Of a DNA stretch of 62,954 nt, positions 25,342-36,405 are shown in pieces; positions within the stretch are counted from its first letter, which is position 1; each line of letters opens with the position of its first letter. The stretch comes from Azoarcus sp. TTM-91 (GTDB lineage Bacteria; Pseudomonadota; Gammaproteobacteria; Burkholderiales; Rhodocyclaceae): positions 1-62,954 of the forward strand of contig NZ_WUEI01000019.1 in the NCBI RefSeq assembly GCF_012911025.1, in the 5' to 3' direction. The notes beneath the pieces are model-generated. The model was not told the origin of the DNA. It worked only from the letters and a program-made list of their open reading frames with translations, and made no database searches. The position numbers and the translations under genes are program-made.

Positions 25342-26979
25342 ATGCCCAACATCATGCTGCATGACGACGAGGCCCGCGCCGCCCTGGCGCGCGGCGTCGC
25401 CAAGATGGCCCGCGCGGTGCGCGGCACCCTGGGGCCGCGCGGAATGAACGCCATCATCGACCGCCCCATAGGCACGCCCATCATCTCGCGCGACGGCGTC
25501 AGCATCGCCGCCGAGATCGAGCTGGAAGACCCCTTCGAGAACATCGGCGCCCAGGTGCTGCGCGAAGTTTCGCGCCAGACCAACGAGGTCGCCGGCGACG
25601 GCACCACCACCGCCACCGTGCTGGCCGACGCCCTGGTGCAGGACGGCCTCGCCTGTGTGCAGGCCGGCGCCCGCCCGGTGGAACTGGTGAAGGGGCTGGA
25701 GCTGGCGGTGGAGGAAACCATGGCGGTGCTCAAGGCCATGGCGATCCCGGCGCGCGGCCGCGACGACGTGTTCGCTGTGGCGGTGGTGGCCGCCAACGAG
25801 GAGAGCACCGGCGCGCTGGTGGCCGAGGCGCTGGAGCGGGTGGGCCAGGACGGCATCGTGGACGTGGAGTACGGCACCACGGTGGAGACCACGCTGGAAG
25901 TGCTGGACGGCATGGCCTTCGACCGCGGCTACCTCTCCCATCACATGGTCACCGACGTCGAGAAGATGCAGGTGGTGCTGGACGAGCCCTACATCCTGAT
26001 GACCGACCAGCGCCTGCAGAGCCAGGAAGAAGTGGCGCTGCTGCAGCGCCTGCTCGCCGGCAGCAAGCGGCCGCTGCTCATCATCGCCGAGGAAGTGGCG
26101 CCGGCCTGCGTGGTCAGCCTCATGGCCTGGCGCGAGAAGAGCGGCGTGCCGGTGGCCGCCATCCACCCGCCGGAGTACGGCCATTGGCGCAAGTCCATGC
26201 TGGAGGACATCGCCATCGTCACCGGCGGCAAGGTGGTGGCGCGCGACCTCGGCGGCATGCTGAGCGACGTCACCCTGGCCGACCTCGGCAGCGCGCGGCA
26301 GGTACGCATTTCCGCCAACCAGACGGTGGTGTCCGGCGGCGGCGGCAGCCACGAGGCCATCGCCGCCCGGCGCAAGCAGGTGCAGCGCCAGTACGAGCTG
26401 GCACCGCAGAACATAGAGCGCGACAAGTTCCAGGACCGCCTCGCCAAGCTCACCGGCGGCACCGCCCTCATCCTCGCCGGCGGCGCCACCCCGGTGGAGC
26501 AGAAGCGCCGGGTGCTGCTGATCGAGGACGCCATCCACGCCGCCCGCGCCGCCATCGCCGAAGGCATCGTGCCCGGCGGCGGCATCACCCTGCTGCAGGC
26601 GGCTGGCCAGTTGGAAGAACTGGCGGCGCGCACCAGCGGCGGCGTGCAGCAAGGGGTGAAGCTGCTGCAGCGCGCGCTGTCGCGGCCGCTGTACCACATC
26701 GCCGCCAACGCCGGCCTGGATGGCCGGCAGGTGGTGGACCAGGCGATGCGCGCCCAGCCCGGCCACGGCCTGGACGTGCGCAGTGGCGACTTCGTCGACC
26801 TGGTGGCGGCCGGGGTGATAGACCCGGTGCGGGTGAGCTACACCGCGGTGCGTAACGCCGCCTCGGTGGCCGGCCTCATCCTCACCACCCAGACCCTGGT
26901 GGCGAAGAAGCCGGAGGTGGTGGACCCGACGGCCGGCCCGGCCACCGGAGGCGGTGCCGAGCACTACGGACGCGACTGA
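25342..26979 (+). CDS. GroEL-like chaperonin dedicated to the monooxygenase (PrmG/MimG/MmoG type)
   Basis: A 545-aa group I chaperonin paralogue. The ATPase signature GDGTTTATVLA is intact, as are LGPRGMNA and the glycine-rich EGIVPGGGITLL. It is divergent from housekeeping GroEL and lacks the Gly-Gly-Met repeat tail, ending GGGAEHYGRD. Such paralogues are needed for productive folding of the hydroxylase in actinobacterial prm/mim systems. It lies 100 bp after the effector gene. Confidence 0.9.
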   Translation: MPNIMLHDDEARAALARGVAKMARAVRGTLGPRGMNAIIDRPIGTPIISRDGVSIAAEIELEDPFENIGAQVLREVSRQTNEVAGDGTTTATVLADALVQDGLACVQAGARPVELVKGLELAVEETMAVLKAMAIPARGRDDVFAVAVVAANEESTGALVAEALERVGQDGIVDVEYGTTVETTLEVLDGMAFDRGYLSHHMVTDVEKMQVVLDEPYILMTDQRLQSQEEVALLQRLLAGSKRPLLIIAEEVAPACVVSLMAWREKSGVPVAAIHPPEYGHWRKSMLEDIAIVTGGKVVARDLGGMLSDVTLADLGSARQVRISANQTVVSGGGGSHEAIAARRKQVQRQYELAPQNIERDKFQDRLAKLTGGTALILAGGATPVEQKRRVLLIEDAIHAARAAIAEGIVPGGGITLLQAAGQLEELAARTSGGVQQGVKLLQRALSRPLYHIAANAGLDGRQVVDQAMRAQPGHGLDVRSGDFVDLVAAGVIDPVRVSYTAVRNAASVAGLILTTQTLVAKKPEVVDPTAGPATGGGAEHYGRD

Positions 26980-27006
26980 GCCGGCAAGCGCCCTTCGCGT
27001 TTCGTT

Positions 27007-27038
27007 CCCCGGGGAGAACCGAGAGGTTCCCCCCGGGG
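27007..27038 (+). terminator. Strong stem-loop after the chaperonin gene
   Basis: CCCCGGGGAGAACC, loop GAGA, GGTTCCCCCCGGGG: a 14-bp stem with one mismatch, followed by TCTTTC. It probably ends, or partly attenuates, the monooxygenase transcript before the small ORF and the regulator. Confidence 0.75.
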
Positions 27039-27067
27039 TCTTTCGTGCAAGCTTCCGGGAGGCCGCC

Positions 27068-27223
27068 ATGATGAAGCCGACTACCGACCACCGCCTCGGC
27101 ACGACCCTGTGTCCCGCCCTCGCCTGTCCACGCAGCCCGCTCCGCCGCACGCAGCGGGCGCTGGGCCTGCTGATTTCCGCCGCCGGCCTGCTCGTCTGGC
27201 TGTCCGGCAGCCTGTCCGGCTGA
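27068..27223 (+). CDS. Small hydrophobic peptide between terminator and regulator
   Basis: A 51-aa product from ATG 27068 (or 27071) behind GGGAGGCCGCC. A basic N-terminal half (CPRSPLRRTQR) is followed by one membrane helix (ALGLLISAAGLLVWLSGSL). No family is recognised. It lies just past the stem-loop. The 204 bp between it and the regulator hold no other gene that I can support; they contain a GGGCGGAC/GTCCGCCC inverted repeat near 27371-27410. Confidence 0.5.
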   Translation: MMKPTTDHRLGTTLCPALACPRSPLRRTQRALGLLISAAGLLVWLSGSLSG

Positions 27224-27427
27224 GCGCCGTCATCCCCTGCGCAGGGCGGGTTTCACTACGCAATGCGGATTAGGCCGGCTGACATACCGGCGGGGCGAAG
27301 GAGTATATGATCCGATGGCCGGCGCAGGCCGGCGAGATGCACGTCAGATGCATTGAGCAAAACAAGAAGGGGCGGACCAGGCCGACACCAGATCGACCGT
27401 AGTCCGCCCGCTCCAAAGGAGTGAGAC

Positions 27428-29497
<2,070 letters not shown>

Positions 29498-29644
29498 GGC
29501 CAGCGGGCTGTGCTGGCTGTTTGTCACCGGCCGCAGGGGTTGCTCCGGCGGCCGTTTTCATTTCCGGCCGGGCAGCGGTGGATGGGGCGTGAGGGGCGCG
29601 CGGACGGCCTGGGGATGGGGCTCGAGGGGAGTCGCGCCGGGGCT

Positions 29645-29702
29645 GTCCCAATATCAGTCGCGCCGCGCGGCGCGCTCCGGCGGCGGCGTCCGATCTTGGG
29701 AC
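29645..29702. promoter_or_regulatory. Paired dyad activator sites upstream of gloA-GMC operon
   Basis: An imperfect GTCCCAATATCAGTC (29645-29659) and a good GTCCGATCTTGGGAC (29688-29702), 43 bp apart, the same spacing as the pair before the CobW operon. The second copy is 97 bp upstream of the -24 element. They sit in the 423-bp gap after the regulator gene. Confidence 0.72.
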
Positions 29703-29758
29703 GGCGCTCGCGGCAGGCTTCCCGGAGGTGTCGTGTCTCGATCCATTAAGTATATTTA

Positions 29759-29771
29759 ATTCAATGGCTTG
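29759..29771 (+). promoter_or_regulatory. IHF-like site between enhancer and promoter
   Basis: ATTCAATGGCTTG differs at one position from WATCAA-N4-TTR and lies in the only AT-rich stretch of this gap, between the dyads and the promoter, where IHF bending usually occurs. Confidence 0.4.
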
Positions 29772-29799
29772 ATGCGTATTTCCCTATGCCGGCCAGCTT

Positions 29800-29815
29800 T
29801 GGCACAGGCGTTGCA
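29800..29815 (+). promoter_or_regulatory. sigma54 promoter of the gloA-GMC operon
   Basis: TGGCACAGGCGTTGCA matches TGGCAC-N5-TTGCA fully with correct spacing. It is the best -24/-12 element in the window, 105 bp before gloA. Confidence 0.88.
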
Positions 29816-29920
29816 ATAAGGCTGGCTGCAAGCGCCGTGGCGCGCCGGGACAGTCTCTCCTCCTTGCTGCGCATCCGCCGCGTCCGGTGCTTGCTCCCAC
29901 ACCCACAGAGGGAGACGCCC

Positions 29921-30322
29921 ATGCCAAAGCCAAAATTCATCCACGCCATGATCCGGGTGCTGGACCTGGACAGATCACTGGCCTTCTACCGCGATGCCTT
30001 CGGGTTGGAAGAGAGCTACCGCCTCGACTTCCCCGACTTCGCTCTGGCCTATCTGCGCAACGCCGAGAACGACTTCGAGCTGGAGCTCACGCTCAACAAG
30101 GGCCGCAGCGAGGCCTACACCCACGGCAGCGGCTACGGCCACCTCGCCGTCTGTGTGGACGATCTCGAAGCCGAGCACCGCCGCATGAGCGGGCTGGGCA
30201 TCGCGCCCACCGACATCAAGCGCTTCGCCGACGGCGACAGCCTGATCGCCCGCTTCTTCTTCGTGCAGGACCCCGACGGCTACAAGGTCGAGGTGCTGGA
30301 GCGCCACGGCCACTACCAGTGA
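29921..30322 (+). CDS. gloA: Lactoylglutathione lyase (glyoxalase I)
   Basis: A 133-aa VOC-fold metalloenzyme converting the methylglyoxal-glutathione hemithioacetal to S-lactoylglutathione. The metal ligands align with E. coli GlxI: His8, Glu55 (in ELELTLN), His74 (YGHLAV) and Glu124 (GYKVEV), as does DPDGYKVEVLE. The length is family-typical. It is first in an operon with a Tat protein and a GMC dehydrogenase, behind the strongest sigma54 promoter here. Its partner gloB has the same type of control. Confidence 0.92.
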   Translation: MPKPKFIHAMIRVLDLDRSLAFYRDAFGLEESYRLDFPDFALAYLRNAENDFELELTLNKGRSEAYTHGSGYGHLAVCVDDLEAEHRRMSGLGIAPTDIKRFADGDSLIARFFFVQDPDGYKVEVLERHGHYQ

Positions 30323-30380
30323 ATGCCGCGCGGGCCGGCCACAACTGCCCGCATCCATACCAATAAAGGAGAGAGACATC

Positions 30381-30974
30381 ATGTCCGAACACCCCGTATC
30401 CCTGGGCGCCCTCGCGCAGCCGCGGGTGAGCCGGCGCGCCTTCCTCAAGGGCAGCGGCCTGCTCGTCGGCACCCTGTGGGCCAGCTCCAGCGTGCTGTTG
30501 GCGCTGGCGCCCAGCCCGTCGTGGGCGCTGGAGTTGAAGAGCCTGGACCAGGCCAGCGCCACCGCGCTGCTGCAGTTCTGTCGCCGCATCTTCCCCCACG
30601 ACAAGCTGGACGACGCCGTCTATGCGCTGGTGGTGAAGGAGCTGGACGAGGCGGCGGCCAAGAGCGCCGAGACGCGCACCCTGCTGACCGAGGGCGTCGC
30701 CGGCCTGAACCGCGCGGCCGGCGGCAACTGGGCCGCGGCGCTGGTGGAGAAGAAGGACGCCGTCACCGCCAGCCTTGCCGGCACGCCCTTCTTCCGCAAG
30801 GTGCAGGGCACCGCGGTGGTGGCGCTCTACAACAACGAACTGGCCTTCGCCCACTTTGGCTACGAAGGCAATGCCTTCCAGCACGGCGGCGGTTACCTGA
30901 TGCGCGGCTTCAACGACCTGAAGTGGCTGCCCAACCCGACCGTTCAGGCCAGCCCGGCCGCTTTCGGCGTCTGA
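30381..30974 (+). CDS. Tat-exported subunit, gluconate 2-dehydrogenase subunit 3-like
   Basis: A 197-aa protein with a twin-arginine leader (VSRRAFLKGSG then a hydrophobic stretch to SWA near residue 49). The mature part resembles the small subunit that accompanies FAD-dependent GMC dehydrogenases (LQFCRRIFPHDKLDD). By analogy it carries the partner dehydrogenase, which has no leader of its own, across the membrane by co-export. It lies 58 bp after gloA and 19 bp before the GMC gene. Confidence 0.8.
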   Translation: MSEHPVSLGALAQPRVSRRAFLKGSGLLVGTLWASSSVLLALAPSPSWALELKSLDQASATALLQFCRRIFPHDKLDDAVYALVVKELDEAAAKSAETRTLLTEGVAGLNRAAGGNWAAALVEKKDAVTASLAGTPFFRKVQGTAVVALYNNELAFAHFGYEGNAFQHGGGYLMRGFNDLKWLPNPTVQASPAAFGV

Positions 30975-30993
30975 CCCCGCGGAGATCAAGCAA

Positions 30994-32559
30994 ATGACGA
31001 GCTACAAGCACGACGACAACTCGGTGGTGGTCATCATCGGCTCTGGTGCCGGCGGTGGCACCCTGGCCAACGAGCTGTGCCAGCAAGGCGTGAAGGTGGT
31101 GCTGCTGGAGGCCGGCAAGCGCCAGTCCATCGGCACCTTCATCAACGACGAATGGGCCGCCTTCAGCCAGCTGACCTGGAACGACAAGCGCACCACCTCC
31201 GGCTCCTGGCGGGTGGCGCGCGACTTCCCCAACCTGCCGGCCTGGATCTGCAAGACGGTGGGCGGCACCACCACCCACTGGGCCGGCGCCTCGCTGCGCT
31301 TCCAGGAGCATGAGTTCCGCGCCCGCAGCGTGTATGGCGGCCTGGCCGGCGCCAACCTGCTCGACTGGCCGCTGACCCTGCAGGAGCTGGAGCCCTACTA
31401 CGCCCGCGCCGAAGACAAGATGGGCGTCACCCGCACCAACGACATCCCCGGCCTGCCGGGCAACAACAACTTCAAGGTGTTCTACAACGGCGCCACCAAG
31501 ATCGGCTACGGCGCCACCACCGGCCGCATGGCCATCAACAGCCAGCCGCGCGCCAACCGGGCGTCCTGCCAGCAGTTCGGCTTCTGCTTCCAGGGCTGCA
31601 AGACCGGCGCCAAGTGGTCCACCCTCTACACCGAGATCCCGGCGGCGGAGGAAACCGGCAGGCTGGAACTGCGCGAGGGCTGCCATGTGGCGCGCATCGA
31701 GCACGATGCCGCCGGCAAGGCCACCGGCGTGGTCTATTTCGACGCCAACGGCAAGGAGCAGCGGCAGAAGGCCAGGGTGGTGTGCGTGGCTGGCAACGCG
31801 ATCGAGACGCCGCGCCTGCTGCTGATGTCGGCCTCCGCCAAGTTCCCGGACGGCCTCGCCAACTCCTCCGGCCAGGTCGGGCGCAACTACATGCGCCACA
31901 CCACCGGCTCGGTGTACGCCACCTTCGAGCAGCCGGTCCACATGTATCGCGGCACCACCATGGCCGGCATCGTGCAGGACGAAGCCCACCTCGACACCAA
32001 GCGTGGCTTCGTCGGCGGCTACGAGCTGGAAACGCTGTCGCTGGGCCTGCCCTTCATGGCCGCCTTCCTCGACCCGGGCGGCTGGGGCAAGGGTTTCGCC
32101 GAGGCGATGGACAACTACGTCAACATGGCCGGGCTGTGGATCGTCGGCGAAGACATGCCGCAGGAGTCGAACCGCATCACCCTGCACGCCACCGAGAAGG
32201 ATCAGTGGGGGCTGCCGGTGCCGGACGTGCATTACGACGACCACCCGAACGACATCGCCATGCGCAAGCACGCCTACCGCCAGTCCACCGCGCTGTACGA
32301 GGCGGTGGGGGCGAAGAAGGTGTACGAGGTGCCGCCCTATCCTTCCACCCACAACCTGGGCACCTGCCGGATGAGCGCACGCCCGCGCGACGGCGTGGTG
32401 AACAAATGGGGCCAGACGCACGACGTGCCCAACCTCTTCATCTCGGATGGCAGCCAGTACACCACCGGCGCGACGGAGAACCCGACGCTCACCATCGTCA
32501 CCCTGGCGATCCGCCAGGCGGAGTACATCGCCAGGCAGATGAAGTCGCGTTCGCTGTGA
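30994..32559 (+). CDS. GMC-family FAD-dependent alcohol dehydrogenase
   Basis: A 521-aa flavoprotein: dinucleotide motif VVIIGSGAGGGTLA at the N terminus, GGTTTHWAGASLR, and the C-terminal catalytic region with His453 in STHNLGTCRM and TGATENPTLTIVTLA. It belongs with gluconate/fructose-type GMC dehydrogenases that use a Tat-exported small subunit and pass electrons to a cytochrome or quinone. No cytochrome gene is adjacent. In this regulon the likely substrate is 2-propanol or acetol from the monooxygenase; that is inference. Confidence 0.88.
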   Translation: MTSYKHDDNSVVVIIGSGAGGGTLANELCQQGVKVVLLEAGKRQSIGTFINDEWAAFSQLTWNDKRTTSGSWRVARDFPNLPAWICKTVGGTTTHWAGASLRFQEHEFRARSVYGGLAGANLLDWPLTLQELEPYYARAEDKMGVTRTNDIPGLPGNNNFKVFYNGATKIGYGATTGRMAINSQPRANRASCQQFGFCFQGCKTGAKWSTLYTEIPAAEETGRLELREGCHVARIEHDAAGKATGVVYFDANGKEQRQKARVVCVAGNAIETPRLLLMSASAKFPDGLANSSGQVGRNYMRHTTGSVYATFEQPVHMYRGTTMAGIVQDEAHLDTKRGFVGGYELETLSLGLPFMAAFLDPGGWGKGFAEAMDNYVNMAGLWIVGEDMPQESNRITLHATEKDQWGLPVPDVHYDDHPNDIAMRKHAYRQSTALYEAVGAKKVYEVPPYPSTHNLGTCRMSARPRDGVVNKWGQTHDVPNLFISDGSQYTTGATENPTLTIVTLAIRQAEYIARQMKSRSL

Positions 32560-32645
32560 TCGCAGCCGGCGGGCCGTCCCGGCCCGCCGGCGAGGCCAAA
32601 CGCGCATCGGATTCCCGATCGAAGAACAGGGGGCCTCCCTCCTTG

Positions 32646-32673
32646 GCGCCGGCGTCGTCCGGCGCTCTTTTTT
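32646..32673 (+). terminator. Rho-independent terminator of gloA-GMC operon
   Basis: GCGCCGG, loop CGTCGT, CCGGCGC, then TCTTTTTT. A second perfect hairpin without a T-tract (GCCGGCGGGCC/GGCCCGCCGGC) lies just after the stop codon at 32565-32591. Confidence 0.85.
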
Positions 32674-32713
32674 GTGGCGGCCGATCGTGCGCAGGGAGGG
32701 AAAAGGGCGCAGC

Positions 32714-32746
32714 AAAAGAAAAGGCCAGATCCGGAGATCTGGCCTT
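32714..32746 (-). terminator. Rho-independent terminator of tRNA-Lys
   Basis: On the minus strand the stem AAGGCCAGATC/GATCTGGCCTT with a four-base loop runs into TTCTTTT, ten bases after the tRNA 3' end. Confidence 0.85.
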
Positions 32747-32755
32747 GGTATTCGG

Positions 32756-32831
32756 TGGTGGGGGCACAAGGATTCGAACCTTGGACCTACTGATTAAGAG
32801 TCAGCTGCTCTACCAACTGAGCTATACCCCC
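32756..32831 (-). tRNA. tRNA-Lys (anticodon CTT)
   Basis: 76 nt including the encoded CCA. The acceptor stem GGGGGTA pairs with TGCCCCC (one G-T pair), the D arm has GCTCAGTTGGTAGAGC, the anticodon stem-loop is CTGA-CTCTTAA-TCAG giving CTT, and the T loop is GGTTCGAACC. Confidence 0.95.
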
Positions 32832-32920
32832 GATGCCTTTTCAGGCTGCCGCCGGCGGTTTTTCTGAGTGCCGATCAGCAAGAGGCGCGCATAATAGCGC
32901 GCCCTTTTTAGTCGCGCAAG

Positions 32921-33472
32921 TCAAAGCGAAAGAATTCTTCCGGCGCGGCGCCGGCCGCCGACGCCGGCCATGCCACCCAGACCGCGCCCGCCGTGGGCGT
33001 GGCAGATGGCGCAGGCGAGGGCATCGGCCGCGTCCGGGCTGGGGCTGCCCTCCAGCTCCAGCAGGCGTTGCACCATGTGTTGCACCTGCTCCTTGGCCGC
33101 CTTGCCGTAGCCCACCACCGCCTGCTTCACCTGCAGGGCAGTGTATTCCGCCACCGGCAGGTCGCAGGACACCGCGCCGCAGATCACCGCGCCGCGGGCC
33201 TGGCCCAGCAGCAAGGTGGACTGGGGATTGACGTTGACGAAGACCTTTTCCACCGCGACCGTGTCCGGCGTGTAGGTCTGCACCACCTCGCGCACGCCGT
33301 CGAGCAGGATCTTGAGCCGGCCGGGCAACTCGCCCTCGCCGGTCTTGATGCAGCCGCTGGCGACGTAGCGCAGCTGGCTGCCGAGCACGTCGATGAGGCC
33401 GAAGCCGGTGATGCGCAGCCCCGGGTCCAGACCGAGGATGCGGGTGGCGACGATGCTGCCGGCGCTGCTCAC
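32921..33472 (-). CDS. ruvC: Holliday-junction resolvase RuvC
   Basis: A 183-aa endonuclease that resolves four-way junctions with RuvAB. The catalytic acidic residues Asp16, Glu75, Asp147 and Asp150 align with E. coli 7, 66, 138 and 141 at a constant offset of nine, caused by a short N-terminal extension. It starts at GTG 33472. ruvA and ruvB are not next to it here. Confidence 0.96.
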   Translation of the reverse strand: MSSAGSIVATRILGLDPGLRITGFGLIDVLGSQLRYVASGCIKTGEGELPGRLKILLDGVREVVQTYTPDTVAVEKVFVNVNPQSTLLLGQARGAVICGAVSCDLPVAEYTALQVKQAVVGYGKAAKEQVQHMVQRLLELEGSPSPDAADALACAICHAHGGRGLGGMAGVGGRRRAGRILSL

Positions 33473-33506
33473 CGGCGGCGGCTTCCTGCGGAGCGGGCGG
33501 CCAGGC

Positions 33507-33827
33507 TCAAGCCGTCACCACCGCGGTGCCGCTGACGCACACCATCAGCATGCCGTTGTCGCTGCCCAGCACCTCGTAGTCGATGTCGATGCCGACGATG
33601 GCATTGGCGCCCAGCCGCTGCGCCTGCTCCTCCATCTCTTCCATCGCCACCTTGCGGGCATCGGCCAGCGAGCGCTCGTAGGCACCGGCGCGGCCGCCGA
33701 CCACGTTGCGGATGGAGGCGAACATGTCCTTGAGGATGTTGGCGCCGATGATGGCCTCGCCAGTGACGACGCCGAGGTACTGGCGGATCGGCTGGCCTTC
33801 CAGCGTGGGCGTGGTGGAGAGTTGCAT
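33507..33827 (-). CDS. YbjQ/UPF0145 family protein
   Basis: A 106-aa soluble protein of the heavy-metal-binding-domain-like UPF0145 family, marked by [20 protein letters not shown] and [17 protein letters not shown]. Its function is unknown. ATG 33827. Confidence 0.9.
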   Translation of the reverse strand: MQLSTTPTLEGQPIRQYLGVVTGEAIIGANILKDMFASIRNVVGGRAGAYERSLADARKVAMEEMEEQAQRLGANAIVGIDIDYEVLGSDNGMLMVCVSGTAVVTA

Positions 33828-33862
33828 GGCGGCGTGCTCCTTCGCGGTCGGGAAGGCCGATT

Positions 33863-34744
33863 CTAGCCCTTGCGCGCCAGCCACACGCCGGCCACCGCCA
33901 CCGCCATGCCGAGCAGGGCTAGCGGCGTCAGCGTCTCGCCGAAGGCGGCCCAGGCGATCAGCGCGGTGGTGGGCGGCGTGAGGTAGAACAGGCTGGCGAC
34001 GTTCACCGCGCTGCCGCTGCGGATCAGCAGGTTGAGCAGGCTGATGGCGCCTACCGACAGCACCATCACCAGCCACAGCAGTGCGAAGACGAATTCGCCG
34101 CTCCAGTGGATCTCCAGCGTTTCCGTCCGCGCGGCCAGCAGCAGGGTGAGGATCAGCGTCGGCAGGAACTGCACCACCGAACCGGTGCGCAGGTCGAAGC
34201 GCGGGCAGAAACGCTTCTGGTACAGCGTGCCGGCGGTGATGCCGGCCAGCGCCGCCAGCGCCGGCGCCAGCATGTGCGGCAGGTCTTCGCCCTGGCCATC
34301 GCCCAGCGCGGCCTTGCTGCCGACCACCAGCACGACGCCGGCCAGCCCCAGCAGCAGCCCCAGCCACTGCGCACGGGAAACGCGCTCGCCCAGCAACAGG
34401 CCGGCGCCCAGCGCGGTGAGCAGCGGCTGCATGCCGACCACCAGCGCGGTGATGCCCGCCGGCAGGCCGTGGCTGATGGCGACGAACACGCCGCCGAGGT
34501 ACACCGCCTGCATCAGCACGCCGGTGAGGCCGATGTGGAACCACTCCCGCGGCGTGCGTGGCCAGGGGGCGCGCATGGCCAGAGCCACCGCGGTCATCAG
34601 CAGCACCACCAGCACGTAGCGCGCGCTGAGGAAGGTCAGCGGCCCGGCGTAGGGCAGGCCGTACTTGGCGCCGATGAAGCCGGTGCTCCACAGCACCACG
34701 AACAGCGGCGGTGTGGCGCGGCGGGCGAGGTCGGGGAAGGGCAT
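33863..34744 (-). CDS. DMT-family transporter (EamA domains)
   Basis: A 293-aa inner-membrane protein with ten predicted helices in two EamA repeats ([20 protein letters not shown] near the start, [18 protein letters not shown] in the second repeat). The substrate is unknown; relatives export amino acids or metabolites. Confidence 0.9.
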   Translation of the reverse strand: MPFPDLARRATPPLFVVLWSTGFIGAKYGLPYAGPLTFLSARYVLVVLLMTAVALAMRAPWPRTPREWFHIGLTGVLMQAVYLGGVFVAISHGLPAGITALVVGMQPLLTALGAGLLLGERVSRAQWLGLLLGLAGVVLVVGSKAALGDGQGEDLPHMLAPALAALAGITAGTLYQKRFCPRFDLRTGSVVQFLPTLILTLLLAARTETLEIHWSGEFVFALLWLVMVLSVGAISLLNLLIRSGSAVNVASLFYLTPPTTALIAWAAFGETLTPLALLGMAVAVAGVWLARKG

Positions 34745-34831
34745 GGGCGTCCCTGCTTGTTGTTATGGGGGAGCGTCAAAGAAAAAGCGGCGCTGGGCGC
34801 CGCTTCGTCTTCCTGGCCGGGCGAGAGGAGC

Positions 34832-35557
34832 TTACTCGCCGATCACCGCGGAGGTATAGACCTCCTGCACGTCATCCAGGGATTCCAGCGCGTCCAGCAA
34901 CTTCTGCATGCGCGCGGCGTCGTCGCCGGTCAGCTCGGTCTCGTTCTGCGCTTTCATCGTCACTTCGCCGAACTCGGCGGTGAAGCCGCCCTTCTCCAGC
35001 GTTTCCTTGATGGTGGTGAATTCCCACGGCCCGGTGATGACTTCGAGGGAGCCGTCGTCATTGGCGATCACGTCTTCGGCGCCGGCTTCCAGCGCGGCTT
35101 CCATCAGCGCGTCCTCGTTGGTGCCGGGGGCGAACAGCAGCACGCCGCAGTGCTTGAACTGGAAGGCGACGCAGCCGTCGGTGCCCATGTTGCCGCCGTA
35201 CTTGGAGAAGGCGTGGCGCACGTCGGCCACCGTACGGGTCTTGTTGTCGGTGAGGCAATCCACCATCACTGCGGCGCCGGCGATGCCGTAGCCCTCGTAG
35301 CGCGCTTCCTCGTAGCTCACGCCTTCCAGCTGGCCGGTGCCGCGCTTGATGGCGTTCTCGATGTTGTCCTTGGGCATGGACTCGGCGCGCGCCTTGTCGA
35401 TGGCCAGGCGCAGGCGCGGGTTCGCGTTCGGGTCTCCGCCGCCCATCTTCGCGGCGACGGTGACTTCCTTGATCAGCTTGGTGAAGACCTTGCCCCGCTT
35501 GGCGTCCTGACGCCCTTTGCGGTGCTGGATGTTGGCCCATTTGGAATGACCAGCCAT
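34832..35557 (-). CDS. YebC/PmpR family protein
   Basis: A 241-aa protein of the YebC/PmpR/TACO1 family, regarded as DNA-binding and/or ribosome-associated for polyproline translation. [20 protein letters not shown] marks the conserved start at ATG 35557; the longer frame to 35599 is rejected. YebC next to ruvC is a common proteobacterial arrangement, here with two genes inserted between them. Confidence 0.95.
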   Translation of the reverse strand: MAGHSKWANIQHRKGRQDAKRGKVFTKLIKEVTVAAKMGGGDPNANPRLRLAIDKARAESMPKDNIENAIKRGTGQLEGVSYEEARYEGYGIAGAAVMVDCLTDNKTRTVADVRHAFSKYGGNMGTDGCVAFQFKHCGVLLFAPGTNEDALMEAALEAGAEDVIANDDGSLEVITGPWEFTTIKETLEKGGFTAEFGEVTMKAQNETELTGDDAARMQKLLDALESLDDVQEVYTSAVIGE

Positions 35558-35675
35558 ATACCCCTCGATGCAGCCGTAAGCGATTGAAAATCGCGCCATT
35601 ATACAGGTGGGGCGGGTGTCTGCCCCGGGCGCCTCTGGTAGATTCCGCCATCATTGTGGCGACCGGGAGAGCGAG

Positions 35676-36329
35676 ATGAGGCGATGGATGCGGGCCCTGG
35701 CGGCCGGTCTGCTGGCGATGCTGATGGCGGCCGGCGTGCAGGCGCAGGAGGAGGAAACCCTGTACGGCGGCTGCACCGATGCCCGCGGCGGCAAGGTGAT
35801 GACGCTGCGCACGCCCGGCCTGCAGGCGGTGGTGGCATTGAGCGTGGAGGGCGGCCAGGCGGTGATCCGCTACGACGACCAGGCCCTGCCACGGCTGTTG
35901 CCGGAGAGCCGGCTGTTCTTGTTCGCACGGACCTGCGCCCGCCTCAATCTCGGTTTCCCCGCCCGGGGCGAGCTGGACGAGACCCAGGCCCGCCGCGCCG
36001 ACTGCGCCGGCCTGGCGATGCTCAGGCGCGCCGGCCAGCTGGGCAGCGTGACGCCGGCTGCCCTGGAGGCGGACCTGCGCCTGTCCGACCCCGAATCCGC
36101 CTGGCTGCCCGGCCCGCGCCGCGCCATCACCTTCGCCGGCTGCGCCGACCCCCAGCCCCGCGGCAACCTGGCGGTGCGGGACGAAGGCGAGCGGCCGGGC
36201 TGGAATGCCTGCATCCGCGCCTGCGCCGCGCCGCTGTACCAATGCCAGTCGCGCTGCGCCGCCGGTGCCTGCGGCGAGTGCGAAAGCCGCTACCAGGCCT
36301 GCAGCCGTGGCTGCGAGGCGCAACGCTAG
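35676..36329 (+). CDS. Secreted Cys-rich hypothetical protein
   Basis: A 217-aa product with a signal peptide ([20 protein letters not shown], cleavage near VQA). The mature part has Cys pairs early on and a dense C-terminal cluster ([21 protein letters not shown] and CSRGC), suggesting disulfide knots in the periplasm. Not recognised. ATG 35676 follows GGGAGAGCGAG. Confidence 0.7.
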   Translation: MRRWMRALAAGLLAMLMAAGVQAQEEETLYGGCTDARGGKVMTLRTPGLQAVVALSVEGGQAVIRYDDQALPRLLPESRLFLFARTCARLNLGFPARGELDETQARRADCAGLAMLRRAGQLGSVTPAALEADLRLSDPESAWLPGPRRAITFAGCADPQPRGNLAVRDEGERPGWNACIRACAAPLYQCQSRCAAGACGECESRYQACSRGCEAQR

Positions 36330-36405
36330 GCCGCCGCTCCCCGCGGGCGGCGCCAGGCGCGCTGCTAAACTCATTCCACTCCATCCTCGCTCTGCGCGTG
36401 CCCAA

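Noticed and set aside
27224..27427. A sigma54 promoter or dyad upstream of the activator gene (autoregulation)
   Set aside because: No GG-N10-GC element with acceptable flanks and no GTCC-type dyad of the right length could be found there.
32565..32591. Perfect GC hairpin as the terminator of the GMC operon
   Set aside because: It has no T-tract; the hairpin at 32646-32673 with TCTTTTTT is the better candidate.
32756..32831. tRNA-Lys as an integration (att) site of a genomic island covering the monooxygenase genes
   Set aside because: I see no integrase gene and no repeat of the tRNA 3' end elsewhere in the window, and the upstream genes end with their own terminator.
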